Below, piece after piece: positions 55,177 through 64,000 of a stretch of DNA of 64,000 bases. Both the position numbers and the translations under genes were made by a program. Each line of letters opens with the position of its first letter. The first letter of the stretch is position 1. The DNA is from Catellatospora sichuanensis (GTDB taxonomy: Bacteria; Actinomycetota; Actinomycetes; Mycobacteriales; Micromonosporaceae), in NCBI RefSeq assembly GCF_007483665.1, contig NZ_ML660186.1, positions 124,001-188,000 of the forward strand. Direction: 5' to 3'. The notes under the pieces were generated by a model. That model was not told the DNA's origin. It did no database searches and saw nothing but the letters and a program-made list of their open reading frames with translations.

Positions 55177-56580
55177 TCAGCGCCGGAACCGGAACCAGTC
55201 GATGTTGACGTAGTCGTTGGGCTGCCCGCTGGTGAAGGTGAGGTAGACCGTGTGCGTACCGGTCACCGAGCCCACGTTCGCGGGTATCTCCCGCCAACTG
55301 GTCCAGCCGCCGGTGTTGGCGATGGCGAAACTGCCGATCGGCGCGTTGGACAGGCTGTCCAGGCGCACCTCGACCAACCCGCTGATGCCGCCCGCCGCAC
55401 CCGAGGCGGCCCGTGCGACGAAGTCCCGCGCTGTCGGCGAACCGAAGTTCACGCCGTCGAACCGCAGGTTGTCGCCGTTGCCGATGCTGCCGACGTAGTA
55501 GCCCTCGTAGATCGTGGTGCCGGCCTGGGCGTTGCGGCTCTCGGCCTGGATGTTGGCGTACGCGTCACGGTTGCCCCCGCCCGGCGGCGGCGACTGCGGC
55601 GGGCTGGCCGGCGGCGACGACGGCGGCGTGGTGCCGCCCGTGGTCTGGTAGACGGCCACGTAGTCGACCCGCATCGGCTGGCCCGAGACGGTGCTGCCGG
55701 TCGGCGTCGCGGAGCCCGCCACGCCGTTCGGGAACGCGCCGCCCATCGCCACGTTGAGCAGCAGGAAGTAACCGGCGTGCGAGGTCATCTGGGACCAGTA
55801 CGAGCCGACCTGGCTCTGGTTCACGGTGTGGTAGAGCGTGCCGTCGACATACCAGCGCAGTTGCTGGGCGTTCTCGTTGGTGCGGTCCCACTCGAACCGG
55901 TAGGTGTGGAACGCCGACTGGCAGGTGCTGCCCGGGCAGGCCCGGCTCGCGCCGATGCCGTTGAACTCGTTGCACGGCCCGCCGGGTGCGACGCCGCAGT
56001 GCAGCACGCCCCACACCGAGTTGATGCCGTTGACGTTCTCCATGATGTCGAACTCGCCGACGCCCGGCCAGTTCTGGTAGTTGCCCCGGTAGGGGGCGCC
56101 CAGCGCCCAGAACGCGGGCCAGTAGCCGGCGGCGGCGGCCCCGGTGACGTTGGGCATCTGGATGCGGCCCTCGATGCGCAGGACGCGCCCGGCCGCGGGC
56201 TTGAAGTCCGTGCGGACCGTCTCGATGCGGGACGAGGTCCAGCTGGAGCCGTTGCGGATCGGCGTGATCAGCAGGTTGCCCGCGCCGTCCTGGCGGACGT
56301 TGTTGGTGCTGTTGGTATAGGTCTGGATCTCACCGGTGCCCCAGTTGGCGGGGCCGCCGGGGTAGGAGGTGCCGGTGTCGATGATCCAGTTGCTGGACGA
56401 GGGCAGCGTGTTGTTCGCGCCGTTGAAGTCGTCGCTCCACACCAGCTGCCAGCCCGAGGGCGTGCCGGGCAGCGAGGCGTGCGCGGGGATCGCGTTGACC
56501 GCGGCGGCCGCCGCAGCGACCAGGACGGCCAGACCGGCGGCGAAGGTCGCCGTGCGGCGTTTGGAGAATCGCGTGCTCAT
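55177..56580 (-). CDS. Secreted GH16 beta-glucanase with CBM6-like domain
   Basis: 467 residues; ATG 56580 with AGGAGG upstream. Signal peptide to about 35 (ending IPAHA). GH16 domain with the catalytic GEFDIMEN (nucleophile and acid Glu, near 175-182), WPAFWALG and the final MRVDYVAVYQ. Pro-rich linker (PPSSPPASPPQSPPP), then a CBM6/35-like domain (YANIQAESRNAQAG, GYVG, WFRFRR end). Acts on beta-1,3 or mixed glucans outside the cell. A LacI-type operator stands upstream. Confidence 0.93.
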   Translation of the reverse strand: MSTRFSKRRTATFAAGLAVLVAAAAAAVNAIPAHASLPGTPSGWQLVWSDDFNGANNTLPSSSNWIIDTGTSYPGGPANWGTGEIQTYTNSTNNVRQDGAGNLLITPIRNGSSWTSSRIETVRTDFKPAAGRVLRIEGRIQMPNVTGAAAAGYWPAFWALGAPYRGNYQNWPGVGEFDIMENVNGINSVWGVLHCGVAPGGPCNEFNGIGASRACPGSTCQSAFHTYRFEWDRTNENAQQLRWYVDGTLYHTVNQSQVGSYWSQMTSHAGYFLLLNVAMGGAFPNGVAGSATPTGSTVSGQPMRVDYVAVYQTTGGTTPPSSPPASPPQSPPPGGGNRDAYANIQAESRNAQAGTTIYEGYYVGSIGNGDNLRFDGVNFGSPTARDFVARAASGAAGGISGLVEVRLDSLSNAPIGSFAIANTGGWTSWREIPANVGSVTGTHTVYLTFTSGQPNDYVNIDWFRFRR

Positions 56581-56665
56581 CAGGGCTTTCTCCTCCTGGG
56601 GCAGAGGGTGGTCCGCACGCCGGGGGCTCGGCATGGGCGGCGGACCGGGTCCGTGGACAGGTTGT

Positions 56666-56677
56666 GAGAGCGCTCTC
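56666..56677 (-). promoter_or_regulatory. LacI-type operator of the GH16 gene
   Basis: GAGAGCGCTCTC, a perfect 12-base palindrome with the GAGCGCTC core of the cellulase sites, 86 bases before the GH16 start. Confidence 0.55.
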
Positions 56678-56806
56678 TTGACTCACCACTTAACGTGCCC
56701 GCAACATGAATGTCAATAACCATCGATGCCAACGTGGAGGGTGCCGGTCGGCTGACGTTCACCGCGCGTGCGCGATAAAGGGGAGTGAGGTCAGTAGTCT
56801 TGGTTG

Positions 56807-58018
56807 ATGGTCGATCCCAGCGAGCGGTTCATCCCCGAGCCTTCGAAGGACACCGGCTTCGGCCGTAGCCCGTACGAGCGCGACCGGGCACGGGTGCTGC
56901 ATTCGGCCGGGTTCCGGCGGTTGGCCGCCAAGACCCAGGTGCACACCGCGGGCAGCGGCGACTTCCTGCGTACGCGGTTGACGCACTCGATCGAGGTGGC
57001 GCAGATCGCCCGCGAGATGGGTGCCCGGCTGGGCTGCGACCCGGATGTCGTCGACGTCGCCGGGCTCGCCCATGACCTGGGGCATCCTCCCTTCGGGCAC
57101 AACGGTGAGGACGCGCTCGACGAGGTCAGCCGGGCCTGGGGCGGGTTCGAGGGCAACGCGCAGACGCTGCGGGTGGTCACCCGGTTGGAGGCCAAGGTGG
57201 AGGGCGCGGGGCTCAACCTGACCCGGGCCTCGCTGGACGCCACCTGCAAGTATCCGTGGCCGCGGCGGGAGGGCACCCGCAAGTTCGGCGTGTACGCCGA
57301 CGACCGCCCGGTCTTCGACTGGGTGCGCATGGGTGCGCCCGACGACGACCGGCGCTGCCTTGAGGCGCAGGTCATGGACTGGTCGGACGACGTCGCCTAC
57401 TCGGTGCACGACGTCGAGGACGGCCTCTACTCCGGGTTCATCGAGCTGCCGCCGCTGCTGATCGACGCCGACGAGCGGGCTGCGTTGTGCGCGGACGTGG
57501 CACAGGTGTACTCATCGGAGTCGCCGGCGCTGCTGCACGAGGCCCTGATCGAGCTGCTGGCCGATCCCGTCGTCGCGCCGCTGGCCGGATACGACGGCTC
57601 GTTCAAGGCCCAGCTGGCGCTCAAGCGCTGCACCAGCGTCCTGACCGGACGGTTCGTCGCCGCCGCGGTCGACGCCACCCGGGAGAAGTACGGCGACGGC
57701 ACGCTGCGCCGCTACGACGCCGACCTGATCGTGCCGCCCGCCGCCCGCATCCGCTGCGCCCTGCTCAAGGGCATCGCCCTGCGGTACGTGATGCGCCGCC
57801 GCGGTATGGAGCCGTGGTACGACGAGCAGCGCCAGATCCTGCGTGACCTGGTGCGGGTGCTGGCCGAGCGGGCCCCGGACGAGCTGGACCCGGTCTTCGC
57901 CCCGCTGTGGCGGGAGGCCGCCGACGACACGGCGCGCTGCCGCGTCGTCGTGGACCAGGTCGCGTCGCTCACCGACACCGCCGCCCAGGCCTGGCATCAG
58001 CGGCTGACCGGCGCCTGA
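56807..58018 (+). CDS. dgt: dGTPase-type deoxynucleoside triphosphate triphosphohydrolase
   Basis: 403 residues from ATG 56807. HD-domain metal ligands in RTRLTHSIEVAQIARE (His), GLAHDLGHPPFGHNGEDAL (HD pair and downstream His) and DWSDDVAYSVHDVED (Asp). GFRRLAAKTQV near the N-terminus is the family signature. It cleaves dNTPs to deoxynucleoside and triphosphate and helps control dNTP pools; its place before dnaG is conserved in actinobacteria. Confidence 0.95.
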   Translation: MVDPSERFIPEPSKDTGFGRSPYERDRARVLHSAGFRRLAAKTQVHTAGSGDFLRTRLTHSIEVAQIAREMGARLGCDPDVVDVAGLAHDLGHPPFGHNGEDALDEVSRAWGGFEGNAQTLRVVTRLEAKVEGAGLNLTRASLDATCKYPWPRREGTRKFGVYADDRPVFDWVRMGAPDDDRRCLEAQVMDWSDDVAYSVHDVEDGLYSGFIELPPLLIDADERAALCADVAQVYSSESPALLHEALIELLADPVVAPLAGYDGSFKAQLALKRCTSVLTGRFVAAAVDATREKYGDGTLRRYDADLIVPPAARIRCALLKGIALRYVMRRRGMEPWYDEQRQILRDLVRVLAERAPDELDPVFAPLWREAADDTARCRVVVDQVASLTDTAAQAWHQRLTGA

Positions 58019-58039
58019 CCACTCGCCAGAGGCGTTCAT

Positions 58040-58100
58040 GATCGCTGTCTCTGGTCGGAATGTGCGGTTGGACCGCAGTTTCCGACCGGAGACAGCGATC
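58040..58100. repeat. 61-base GATCGC-bounded hairpin
   Basis: Arms 58040-58060 and 58080-58100 pair over 21 bp with a single G-T; inside, TGCGGT pairs with ACCGCA. Outer ends GATCGCTGT and ACAGCGATC. It separates converging genes and can act as terminator in both directions. Confidence 0.8.
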
Positions 58101-58106
58101 TTCGCG

Positions 58107-58820
58107 TTACAGGGTCGGCTCTGCGGCGGACTGATGGGGTATTTCGGGCAGGGGGGAGCGGGTGGTGAGGAGGTGGGTGTTGGCGGCGGCGTTGGCGCGG
58201 ACGGTGCGGGTGACCCACCAGAGGTGGACGGATGCGGCGGCGGCGAAGAGCACGAGAGCGAGCAGGACCACGGCCCAGCCGGGTAGCCGGGCGGCGGCGG
58301 CGAGCAGGCCGCCCCCCATCGCGAGCAGTGCGCTGTTGACCAGGCCGATGGTGGCGGCCAGGCCGACCGCGTCACGCAGGCGGAGCTGGTAGCGGCCGGC
58401 CGGGGGCGGGAACAGCCCGGGGTCGTCGAGGGTGGGCAGCAGGACGAACGGGGCCACCTGCGGGGCGCGCCGCACCAGGTAGGTGCGCAGCGTCTGCTCG
58501 GCCAGACCGTAGCGCTGGGAGGCGCCGGTGTAGCGCAGTTGGCGCAGGAACACCGCCGGGCCCATCAGCAGCACCAGGGTGCCGAGCGCTGCCACGGCGC
58601 CGACCTTCACGTTGTCGTCGATGTTGCTGCCGAGCAGGCCGGCCGAGACCGCGGCCACTGCGGTGGCGATGACCAGGAAGAAGTTGTACCGGTTGTGGGC
58701 CTGGTCGCTGACCGCCCGGCGCATTTCGAGGATCTTGGTGTACTCGGCGAGCGCGACGGTGAGCTCGATGTCGTCGGCGGCGCGGCGGGCAGCGTCGGGT
58801 GCGGAGGTGGGATGGGCCAC
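58107..58820 (-). CDS. Membrane protein, four predicted helices, unknown
   Basis: 237 residues from GTG 58820; upstream frame without ribosome site is ignored. Helices near residues 47-66 (FFLVIATAVAAVSAGLL), 75-93 (VGAVAALGTLVLLMGPAVF), and two near 165-205. N-terminal 40 residues form a polar helix (DIELTVALAEYTKILEMRRAV). Resembles small RipA/Caps-related membrane proteins only in layout; family not recognised. Faces dnaG across a 55-base gap. Confidence 0.75.
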   Translation of the reverse strand: MAHPTSAPDAARRAADDIELTVALAEYTKILEMRRAVSDQAHNRYNFFLVIATAVAAVSAGLLGSNIDDNVKVGAVAALGTLVLLMGPAVFLRQLRYTGASQRYGLAEQTLRTYLVRRAPQVAPFVLLPTLDDPGLFPPPAGRYQLRLRDAVGLAATIGLVNSALLAMGGGLLAAAARLPGWAVVLLALVLFAAAASVHLWWVTRTVRANAAANTHLLTTRSPLPEIPHQSAAEPTL

Positions 58821-58875
58821 GATCGAACGGTATCGGCTGTGCGCCCGTGTGGCGTCCCCTGGCAGGATGTACCGC

Positions 58876-60720
58876 ATGGCCGGGGGTCGGATCCGTGATG
58901 AGGACATCGCGCTCGTACGCGAGCGCAGCTCGATCGTGGACGTCGCCGGTGAGCAGGTCACCCTGAAGAACGCGGGCGGCGGCAACCTCAAGGGGCTGTG
59001 CCCGTTCCACGACGAGAAGACCCCGTCGTTCACCGTCTCCCAGGCCCGCAACGTGTGGTTCTGCCACGGCTGCGGCGAGGGCGGCGACGTGATCAACTTC
59101 GTGCAGAAGATCGATCACCTGAGTTTCATCGAGTCGGTGGAGCGCCTGGCCGACCGGGCGGGCATCCAGCTGCGCCGGATCGAGGGCGGCCCGGCGATGG
59201 AGCGCCCGCAGCACGGCCAGCGCCAGCGCCTGGTCGCCGCGCACGCCGCGGCCCAGGAGTTCTACGCCGAGCAGCTGCTCACGCCGGGTGCGCGGGCGGC
59301 CCGGGAGTTCCTCGCCCAGCGGGGCTTCGACCGGGACGCGGCCCAGCGCTACGGCTGCGGGTTCGCCCCCGCGGAGTGGGACCTGCTGGTCAAGCACCTG
59401 CGCGGGCTCGGCTTCACCACGGCGGAGATGGAGACCGCGGGCCTGGCCCGGGCCGCCCGGTCGGGCAGCCTGGTGGACCGGTTCCGCCGCCGCCTGCTGT
59501 GGCCGATCAGGGACGTCTCCGGCGACGTGATCGGCTTCGGGGCGCGCAAGCTGTTCGACGACGACGACGGCCCGAAGTACCTGAACACCCCCGAGACGCC
59601 GCTGTACAAGAAGTCGCACGTGCTCTACGGCATCGACCAGGCCAAGCGTGAGATCGCCAAGCAGGGCCGGGCGGTGATCGTCGAGGGGTACACCGACGTG
59701 ATGGCCTGCCACCTGGCCGGGGTGACCACGGCCGTGGCGACCTGCGGCACCTCGTTCGGCACGGACCACATCGGGGTGCTGCGGCGGCTGCTGCTGGACA
59801 CCGACGCGTACGCCGGGGAGATCATCTTCACCTTCGACGGCGACGCCGCGGGGCAGAAGGCGGCGCTGCGCGCGTTCGGCGACGACCAGCGCTTCGTCGG
59901 GCAGACGTTCATCGCGGTCAGCCCGGACGGCATGGACCCCTGCGAGCTGCGCCTGGCCCGGGGCGACCTGGCCGTGCGCGACCTGGTGGCCCGGCGGGAG
60001 CCGCTGATCGCGTTCGCGCTGCGCTCCACGCTGGCCCGCTACGACCTGGACACGGTCGAGGGCCGGGTGGCCGCGCTGCGGACCACCGCGCCCATGGTCG
60101 CGAAGATCAAGGACCGTTCCCTGCTCACCGGGTACGCACAGAAGCTCGCCGGGGACCTCGGCGTCGACGTCGACCAGGTACGCACGGCGATCCGCACCGC
60201 CGACGGCGCGAACGTGCCCGCACCCCGGCCCGCCGCGGCCGCTCCGGACAGTCCGCGGCTGGTGGTCGAGCGGGAGGCGCTGAAGCTGGCGATCCAGCAG
60301 CCGGTGCTGGCCGGGCCGGTGTTCGACGCGGTGGACGAAACCCTGTACGCGCACCCGCCGTACCGGGACATCCGGGTGGCGATCGCCGCGGCCGGCGGGG
60401 CCTGCGCCGGGGTGGCCGGGGCCGGCTGGGTCAACAGCGTGCGCGACGCCTGCACGGATCTGGCCGCGCAGATGCTGGTCCTGGAGCTGGCGGTGGAGCC
60501 GGTACGGTACGACGGCGAGCCGGACTCGGGCTACCTGCACGTGGTCCTGGCCCGGCTGCAGCTCGCCGGCCTCAACCAGCGCATCGGTGAGGTGAAGTCG
60601 CGGCTGCAGCGCATCAACCCGGTGACCGAGTCCGACGAGTACCGGGCGCGCTTCACCGAACTCGTCGCCCTGGAGCAGCACTCCCGGGCGCTCAAGGAGA
60701 AGGCCGCCGGAGGGCTCTGA
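58876..60720 (+). CDS. dnaG: DNA primase
   Basis: 614 residues. ATG 58876 has AGGA nine bases before; ATG 58867 is possible. N-terminal zinc domain CPFHDEKTPSF and FCHGCGEGGD, RNA-polymerase core, TOPRIM with VIVEGYTDVMA (Glu) and FTFDGDAAGQKA (Asp pair), and a C-terminal helicase-binding region. Makes RNA primers at the fork. Followed without gap by a conserved small gene. Confidence 0.97.
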   Translation: MAGGRIRDEDIALVRERSSIVDVAGEQVTLKNAGGGNLKGLCPFHDEKTPSFTVSQARNVWFCHGCGEGGDVINFVQKIDHLSFIESVERLADRAGIQLRRIEGGPAMERPQHGQRQRLVAAHAAAQEFYAEQLLTPGARAAREFLAQRGFDRDAAQRYGCGFAPAEWDLLVKHLRGLGFTTAEMETAGLARAARSGSLVDRFRRRLLWPIRDVSGDVIGFGARKLFDDDDGPKYLNTPETPLYKKSHVLYGIDQAKREIAKQGRAVIVEGYTDVMACHLAGVTTAVATCGTSFGTDHIGVLRRLLLDTDAYAGEIIFTFDGDAAGQKAALRAFGDDQRFVGQTFIAVSPDGMDPCELRLARGDLAVRDLVARREPLIAFALRSTLARYDLDTVEGRVAALRTTAPMVAKIKDRSLLTGYAQKLAGDLGVDVDQVRTAIRTADGANVPAPRPAAAAPDSPRLVVEREALKLAIQQPVLAGPVFDAVDETLYAHPPYRDIRVAIAAAGGACAGVAGAGWVNSVRDACTDLAAQMLVLELAVEPVRYDGEPDSGYLHVVLARLQLAGLNQRIGEVKSRLQRINPVTESDEYRARFTELVALEQHSRALKEKAAGGL

Positions 60721-61238
60721 TGAAGTTTTCACTGTTCGGCGGGCGGCGCGTGCTGCCCGTGGAGCGCCGCCCGGAGCTGGCCGCCGACGAGCGGGTGCTG
60801 GCCTGGGCCCCGTCGGGCGACGACACGGTCATCGCGACCAACCTCGGGCTGTGGTGGGACGAGCAGCGCACCGGCTGGCACCGCATCGACAAGGCGGTCT
60901 GGGACGGTGAGGCGCTGGTGGTCACCCCGGCCGAGGTCGTCGCGGAGCGCACCGGCTACGAGGTGGTCGCCGACGGCACGCCGGTGCGCCGCAAGCTCAC
61001 CGACCCGCACCACCTGCCGCACCAGGTGCGCCTGCGGGTGACCAGCTCGGTGCAGCAGCCGCAGCACCACGAGCTGCCCGGCGGCGGCGCCTGGATCTTC
61101 GCCCGGCGGGTGCCGGGCGTCGACGGCCTGGCCTGGACCGTCCGCTACGACCAGGGCACCGACGGGGAAGACCCGGCCGTCATCGCCGCGACCGACCAGC
61201 TGATCGCGGCCGCCCAGGGCGACCTCGGCGACCTCTGA
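60720..61238 (+). CDS. Conserved hypothetical next to dnaG
   Basis: 172 residues; ATG overlaps the dnaG stop (TGATG), so it is coupled. All-soluble, with alternating strand pattern (VLAWAPSGDDTVIATNLGLWW, WDGEALVVTPAEVV) like a PH/GRAM-type beta fold, then RVTSSVQQPQHH and a short helical end. Actinobacteria commonly carry such a gene after dnaG. Function unknown. Confidence 0.85.
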   Translation: MKFSLFGGRRVLPVERRPELAADERVLAWAPSGDDTVIATNLGLWWDEQRTGWHRIDKAVWDGEALVVTPAEVVAERTGYEVVADGTPVRRKLTDPHHLPHQVRLRVTSSVQQPQHHELPGGGAWIFARRVPGVDGLAWTVRYDQGTDGEDPAVIAATDQLIAAAQGDLGDL

Positions 61239-61308
61239 CCAACCCCTGCCCACGCACCTGACCGGCACCCGCAGCCGCCAGGTCGCTGCGCGCGTGCACG
61301 GCTGCCGA

Positions 61309-61369
61309 GATCGCCGTTTGGTGTCAGGATCTGCGCTCAAACCGCAGATCCTGGCACCGAACAGCGATC
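61309..61369. repeat. Second 61-base GATCGC-bounded hairpin
   Basis: Arms 61309-61335 and 61343-61369 pair over 27 positions with one mismatch and two G-T pairs around CTCAAAC. Same length and same ends as the hairpin at 58040, but a different stem. Lies in the 215-base gap before the ABC exporter. Confidence 0.8.
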
Positions 61370-61453
61370 ACGGCCGAGGTCGGCCAGCGGGATTGATCGA
61401 TAAATCGGGTAAAAGGCCGCGAGATTGTCGGAGCGCGGGGATAGGGTCGCCGC

Positions 61454-62389
61454 GTGAGCGACCAACGACCCCCGATGATCTATGCCCGTGGCCTGGTCAA
61501 GCGGTTCGGCGACTTCACCGCGGTGGACGGCATCGACCTGGAGGTCGCACCGGGCGAGGCGTTCGGCTTCCTGGGCCCCAACGGCGCCGGCAAGTCCTCC
61601 ACCATGCGCATGATCGGCTGCGTCTCCACGCCGACCGCCGGTGAGCTGCGCATCCTGGGCATGGACCCGGTGCGGGAAGGCCCCGCGATCCGGGCCCGGC
61701 TGGGGGTGTGCCCGCAGACCGACAACCTCGACCCCGACCTCACCGTGTTCGAGAACCTGACCACGTATGCGCGCTACTTCGGCATCCCGCGTGCCGAGGG
61801 CCGCCGCCGCGCCGCCGAGCTGCTGGAGTTCGTGCAGCTCACGGAGAAGTCCGGCAGCACCGTGGACCCGCTGTCGGGCGGCATGAAGCGCCGGCTCTCC
61901 ATCGCCCGCGCCATGATCAACGAGCCGGATCTGGTGCTGCTCGACGAGCCCACCACCGGCCTCGACCCGCAGGCCCGCCACCTGCTGTGGGAACGGCTGT
62001 TCCGGCTCAAGCAGCGCGGCGTCACACTCGTGTTGACCACGCACTACATGGACGAGGCCGAGCAGCTCTGCGACCGGCTGGTCGTGATGGACGCCGGCAA
62101 GATCGTCGCCGACGGCTCGCCGCGCCACCTCATCGAGACGTACTCCACCCGCGAGGTCGTCGAGCTGCGCTTCGGCGACGACGCCCCGGCGACGTACGTG
62201 GAGAAGCTCGCGGGCATCGGCGAGCGCCTCGATCCGCTGCCGGACCGGCTGCTGCTCTACAGCGCCGACGGCGACGCGGCCGTCAACGAGGTGCACCGGC
62301 GCGGGTTCACCCCGTCGAGCGTGCTGGTGCGCCGCTCGACCCTGGAGGACGTGTTCCTGATCCTCACCGGCCGGACGCTGGTCGACTGA
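61454..62389 (+). CDS. ABC-2 exporter ATPase, DrrA/NodI type
   Basis: 311 residues, GTG start. Walker A GPNGAGKSST, signature LSGGMKRRLS, Walker B LVLLDEPTTGLD, switch His in LTTHYMDEAEQ. The C-terminal 80 residues are typical of drug/lipid exporters (STLEDVFLILTGR). It energises the two permeases downstream. Start of next gene overlaps its stop. Confidence 0.94.
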   Translation: MSDQRPPMIYARGLVKRFGDFTAVDGIDLEVAPGEAFGFLGPNGAGKSSTMRMIGCVSTPTAGELRILGMDPVREGPAIRARLGVCPQTDNLDPDLTVFENLTTYARYFGIPRAEGRRRAAELLEFVQLTEKSGSTVDPLSGGMKRRLSIARAMINEPDLVLLDEPTTGLDPQARHLLWERLFRLKQRGVTLVLTTHYMDEAEQLCDRLVVMDAGKIVADGSPRHLIETYSTREVVELRFGDDAPATYVEKLAGIGERLDPLPDRLLLYSADGDAAVNEVHRRGFTPSSVLVRRSTLEDVFLILTGRTLVD

Positions 62390-63144
62390 TGGACGGGACT
62401 CTGGCGGTCTTCAACCGCGCGATCGTCTCGTACCGGCGGCTCTGGCAGGCCTCGGTCTTCTCGTCGTTCATCCTCCCGGTGCTGTTCGTGCTCAGCATCG
62501 GCATCGGGGTGGGCGGCTACATCAGCGGCGTCGACGGCGTCAGCTACCTGGACTGGATCGTGCCCGGCGTGCTCGCCTCGACCGCGTTCCAGATGGCGGT
62601 GGGGGAGTCCACCTTCCCGGTGCTGGGCGACTTCAAGTGGGTCCGCGGCTACCACGCCATGCGGGCCACCCCGGTACGCATCGCCGACATGATCGCCGGA
62701 TACCAGCTCTACATCATGTTCCGGGTGCTCATCGCCGCGGTGGTGTTCCTCGGGGTCAGCGCGCTGTTCGGGGCGATCCACTCGCCCTGGGTGGTGTTCA
62801 CGCCGTTCGTCTGCGCGCTGCTCGGGGTGGCGGTCTCCGCGCCGACCTCGGCGTTCGCGGCGACGATCGAGAACGACAGCTACTTCGCGCTGCTGTTCCG
62901 CTTCCTGGTGATCCCGTCGACGCTGTTCGCCGGGGTGTTCTTCCCGGTGTCGCAGCTGCCGGAGCTGCTGCGGCCGCTGGCGTACGCGTCGCCGCTGTGG
63001 CACGCGGTGGAGCTGTGCCGCGCGGCCACGCTGGGCGTTGCGCCGCCCTGGCCCGCCGCCGCGCACGTGGCCTACCTGCTGGCCTGGGCCGGGCTGGGTT
63101 ACCTGCTGGCGCTGCGCGCCTTCCGCCGACGGCTCTCGGACTGA
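62389..63144 (+). CDS. ABC-2 exporter permease 1
   Basis: 251 residues with six membrane helices of the ABC-2 type; FLVIPSTLFAGVFFPVSQLPE and YASPLWHAVELCR form the family signature. Forms a heterodimer with permease 2. Substrate (drug, lipid or oligosaccharide) not known. Confidence 0.92.
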   Translation: MDGTLAVFNRAIVSYRRLWQASVFSSFILPVLFVLSIGIGVGGYISGVDGVSYLDWIVPGVLASTAFQMAVGESTFPVLGDFKWVRGYHAMRATPVRIADMIAGYQLYIMFRVLIAAVVFLGVSALFGAIHSPWVVFTPFVCALLGVAVSAPTSAFAATIENDSYFALLFRFLVIPSTLFAGVFFPVSQLPELLRPLAYASPLWHAVELCRAATLGVAPPWPAAAHVAYLLAWAGLGYLLALRAFRRRLSD

Positions 63145-63155
63145 GGGGACTGACC

Positions 63156-63977
63156 ATGGTCACCACGTACGCCGTCACGCGGGTCGCCCGCGGCAACCGG
63201 CTCTCACCCGCCCGGGTGGGTGCGGTCATCAACCGCAACGTCGGGGCGCTGCGCTCCGGCCCCGCGTACTGGCTGGTCCTGGCCTCGGGCTTCTTCGAGC
63301 CGGTGCTCTACCTGCTGTCCATCGGAGTCGGGGTCGGCGCGCTCGTCGGCGACCTGACCCTGCAGAACGGCGAGGTCCTGCCGTACGCCAACTTCGTCGC
63401 CCCGGCCATGCTGGCGGTCTCGGCGATGTCCGGCGCGCTGGCCGAGACGACCTTCAACTTCTTCTTCAAGTTCAAGTACGTCAAGACGTACGACGCGATG
63501 CTGGCCACCCCGCTGCGCCCGATGGAGATCGCGGCCGGCGAGCTGACCTGGGCGATGATCCGCGGCTCGCTCTACACCGGAGCGTTCCTGATCGTCATGG
63601 TGGCGCTGGGCCTGACCACGCCCGGCTGGGCACTGCTGGCCTTCCCCGCGACCTGGCTGGTGGGCCTGGCTTTCGGCGCGGTCGGCATGGCGGTGAGCAC
63701 CTACATCCGCGGCTGGCAGGACTTCGACCTGATCAGCACCGGGCAGTTCGCGCTGTTCCTGTTCTCCGGCACCTTCTCGCCGGTGCAGGACTACCCGGTG
63801 CCGGTCGAGATCCTGATCGCGATCACCCCGCTCTACCACGCGGTGGAGCTGATCCGGGGCATCACCACCGGGATGCTCAGCTGGTCGATGCTCGGCAACG
63901 TGGCATATCTGCTGGTCATGCTGGCCGTCGGCCTGTACGTGGCGAGCCGCCGCCTTACCTCGGTGCTCTGCCGTTAA
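63156..63977 (+). CDS. ABC-2 exporter permease 2
   Basis: 273 residues, ATG 63156 with AGGGGA upstream. Six helices, signature FALFLFSGTFSPVQDYP and ITPLYHAVELIRG. Clearly related to permease 1 (LYHAVEL against LWHAVEL), so the pair arose by duplication. Stop TAA is in the window; the operon may go on beyond it. Confidence 0.92.
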   Translation: MVTTYAVTRVARGNRLSPARVGAVINRNVGALRSGPAYWLVLASGFFEPVLYLLSIGVGVGALVGDLTLQNGEVLPYANFVAPAMLAVSAMSGALAETTFNFFFKFKYVKTYDAMLATPLRPMEIAAGELTWAMIRGSLYTGAFLIVMVALGLTTPGWALLAFPATWLVGLAFGAVGMAVSTYIRGWQDFDLISTGQFALFLFSGTFSPVQDYPVPVEILIAITPLYHAVELIRGITTGMLSWSMLGNVAYLLVMLAVGLYVASRRLTSVLCR

Positions 63978-64000
63978 ACCTGTTCGGGCGTGAATGAGCG

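Overview
The window is about 70% G+C, gene dense, with many ATGA or GTGA stop/start overlaps, GTG and TTG starts, and mostly long GC-rich hairpins instead of U-tract terminators. With polyphosphate glucokinase, a secreted GH9/CBM2 cellulase, streptogrisin-like protease, PPDK, many cytochrome P450-type genes and AAGGGCACC-type dispersed hairpins, it suggests a soil actinomycete, most likely of the Micromonosporaceae; genus not determinable here. No rRNA, tRNA, CRISPR array, insertion sequence or prophage was seen.

Layout. (1) 1-1190: end of polyphosphate glucokinase and two small membrane proteins. (2) 1196-32094: a large specialised-metabolism region. It has a P450 and a secreted SGNH esterase; an adenylating enzyme, MFS exporter and SGNH hydrolase; a minus-strand series of free-standing E1 alpha/beta decarboxylase subunits, a methyltransferase, a DUF3050 protein, a PhyH-type oxygenase and 4-hydroxymandelate synthase; a second minus-strand operon of ketosynthases, acyl carrier proteins and AMP-ligases with a second MFS exporter; then a plus-strand ATP-grasp ligase plus esterase; and hydroxymandelate oxidase plus a phenylglycine-type aminotransferase. 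A tiny gene at 32008-32094 diverges from that last pair and encodes a 28-residue peptide made of five E-V-x-x-x units. An ArsR/SRPBCC pair (27568-28915) sits inside and looks unrelated. (3) 32202-40655: two-component system, lipoprotein, PP2C-like protein with a coupled 60-residue protein, sugar ABC transporter, MerR regulator. (4) 40867-46564: M23 peptidase, P450, PPDK, glyoxalase-like protein. (5) 46833-56580: secreted GH9 cellulase and GH16 glucanase with LacI-type operators, flanking a membrane/ferredoxin/FAD-reductase electron-transfer operon. (6) 56807-63977: housekeeping dgt and dnaG, then an ABC-2 exporter.

Central hypothesis. HmaS, Hmo and the aminotransferase form the known route from 4-hydroxyphenylpyruvate to 4-hydroxyphenylglycine. 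Together with an ATP-grasp amide ligase and a repetitive ribosomal peptide, this is the logic of pheganomycin biosynthesis, in which an ATP-grasp ligase couples a phenylglycine-derived acid to core peptides cut from a repetitive precursor. The peptide units here (EVSKK, EVAKR twice, EVAQR, EVDGVVA) differ from those I remember for pheganomycin, and the surrounding ketosynthase/ACP/AMP-ligase/E1 genes have no counterpart that I recall in that pathway. The region may therefore encode a new phenylglycine-capped, possibly acylated, ribosomal peptide. The enzyme family assignments are strong; the peptide gene and the link between all parts are inference.
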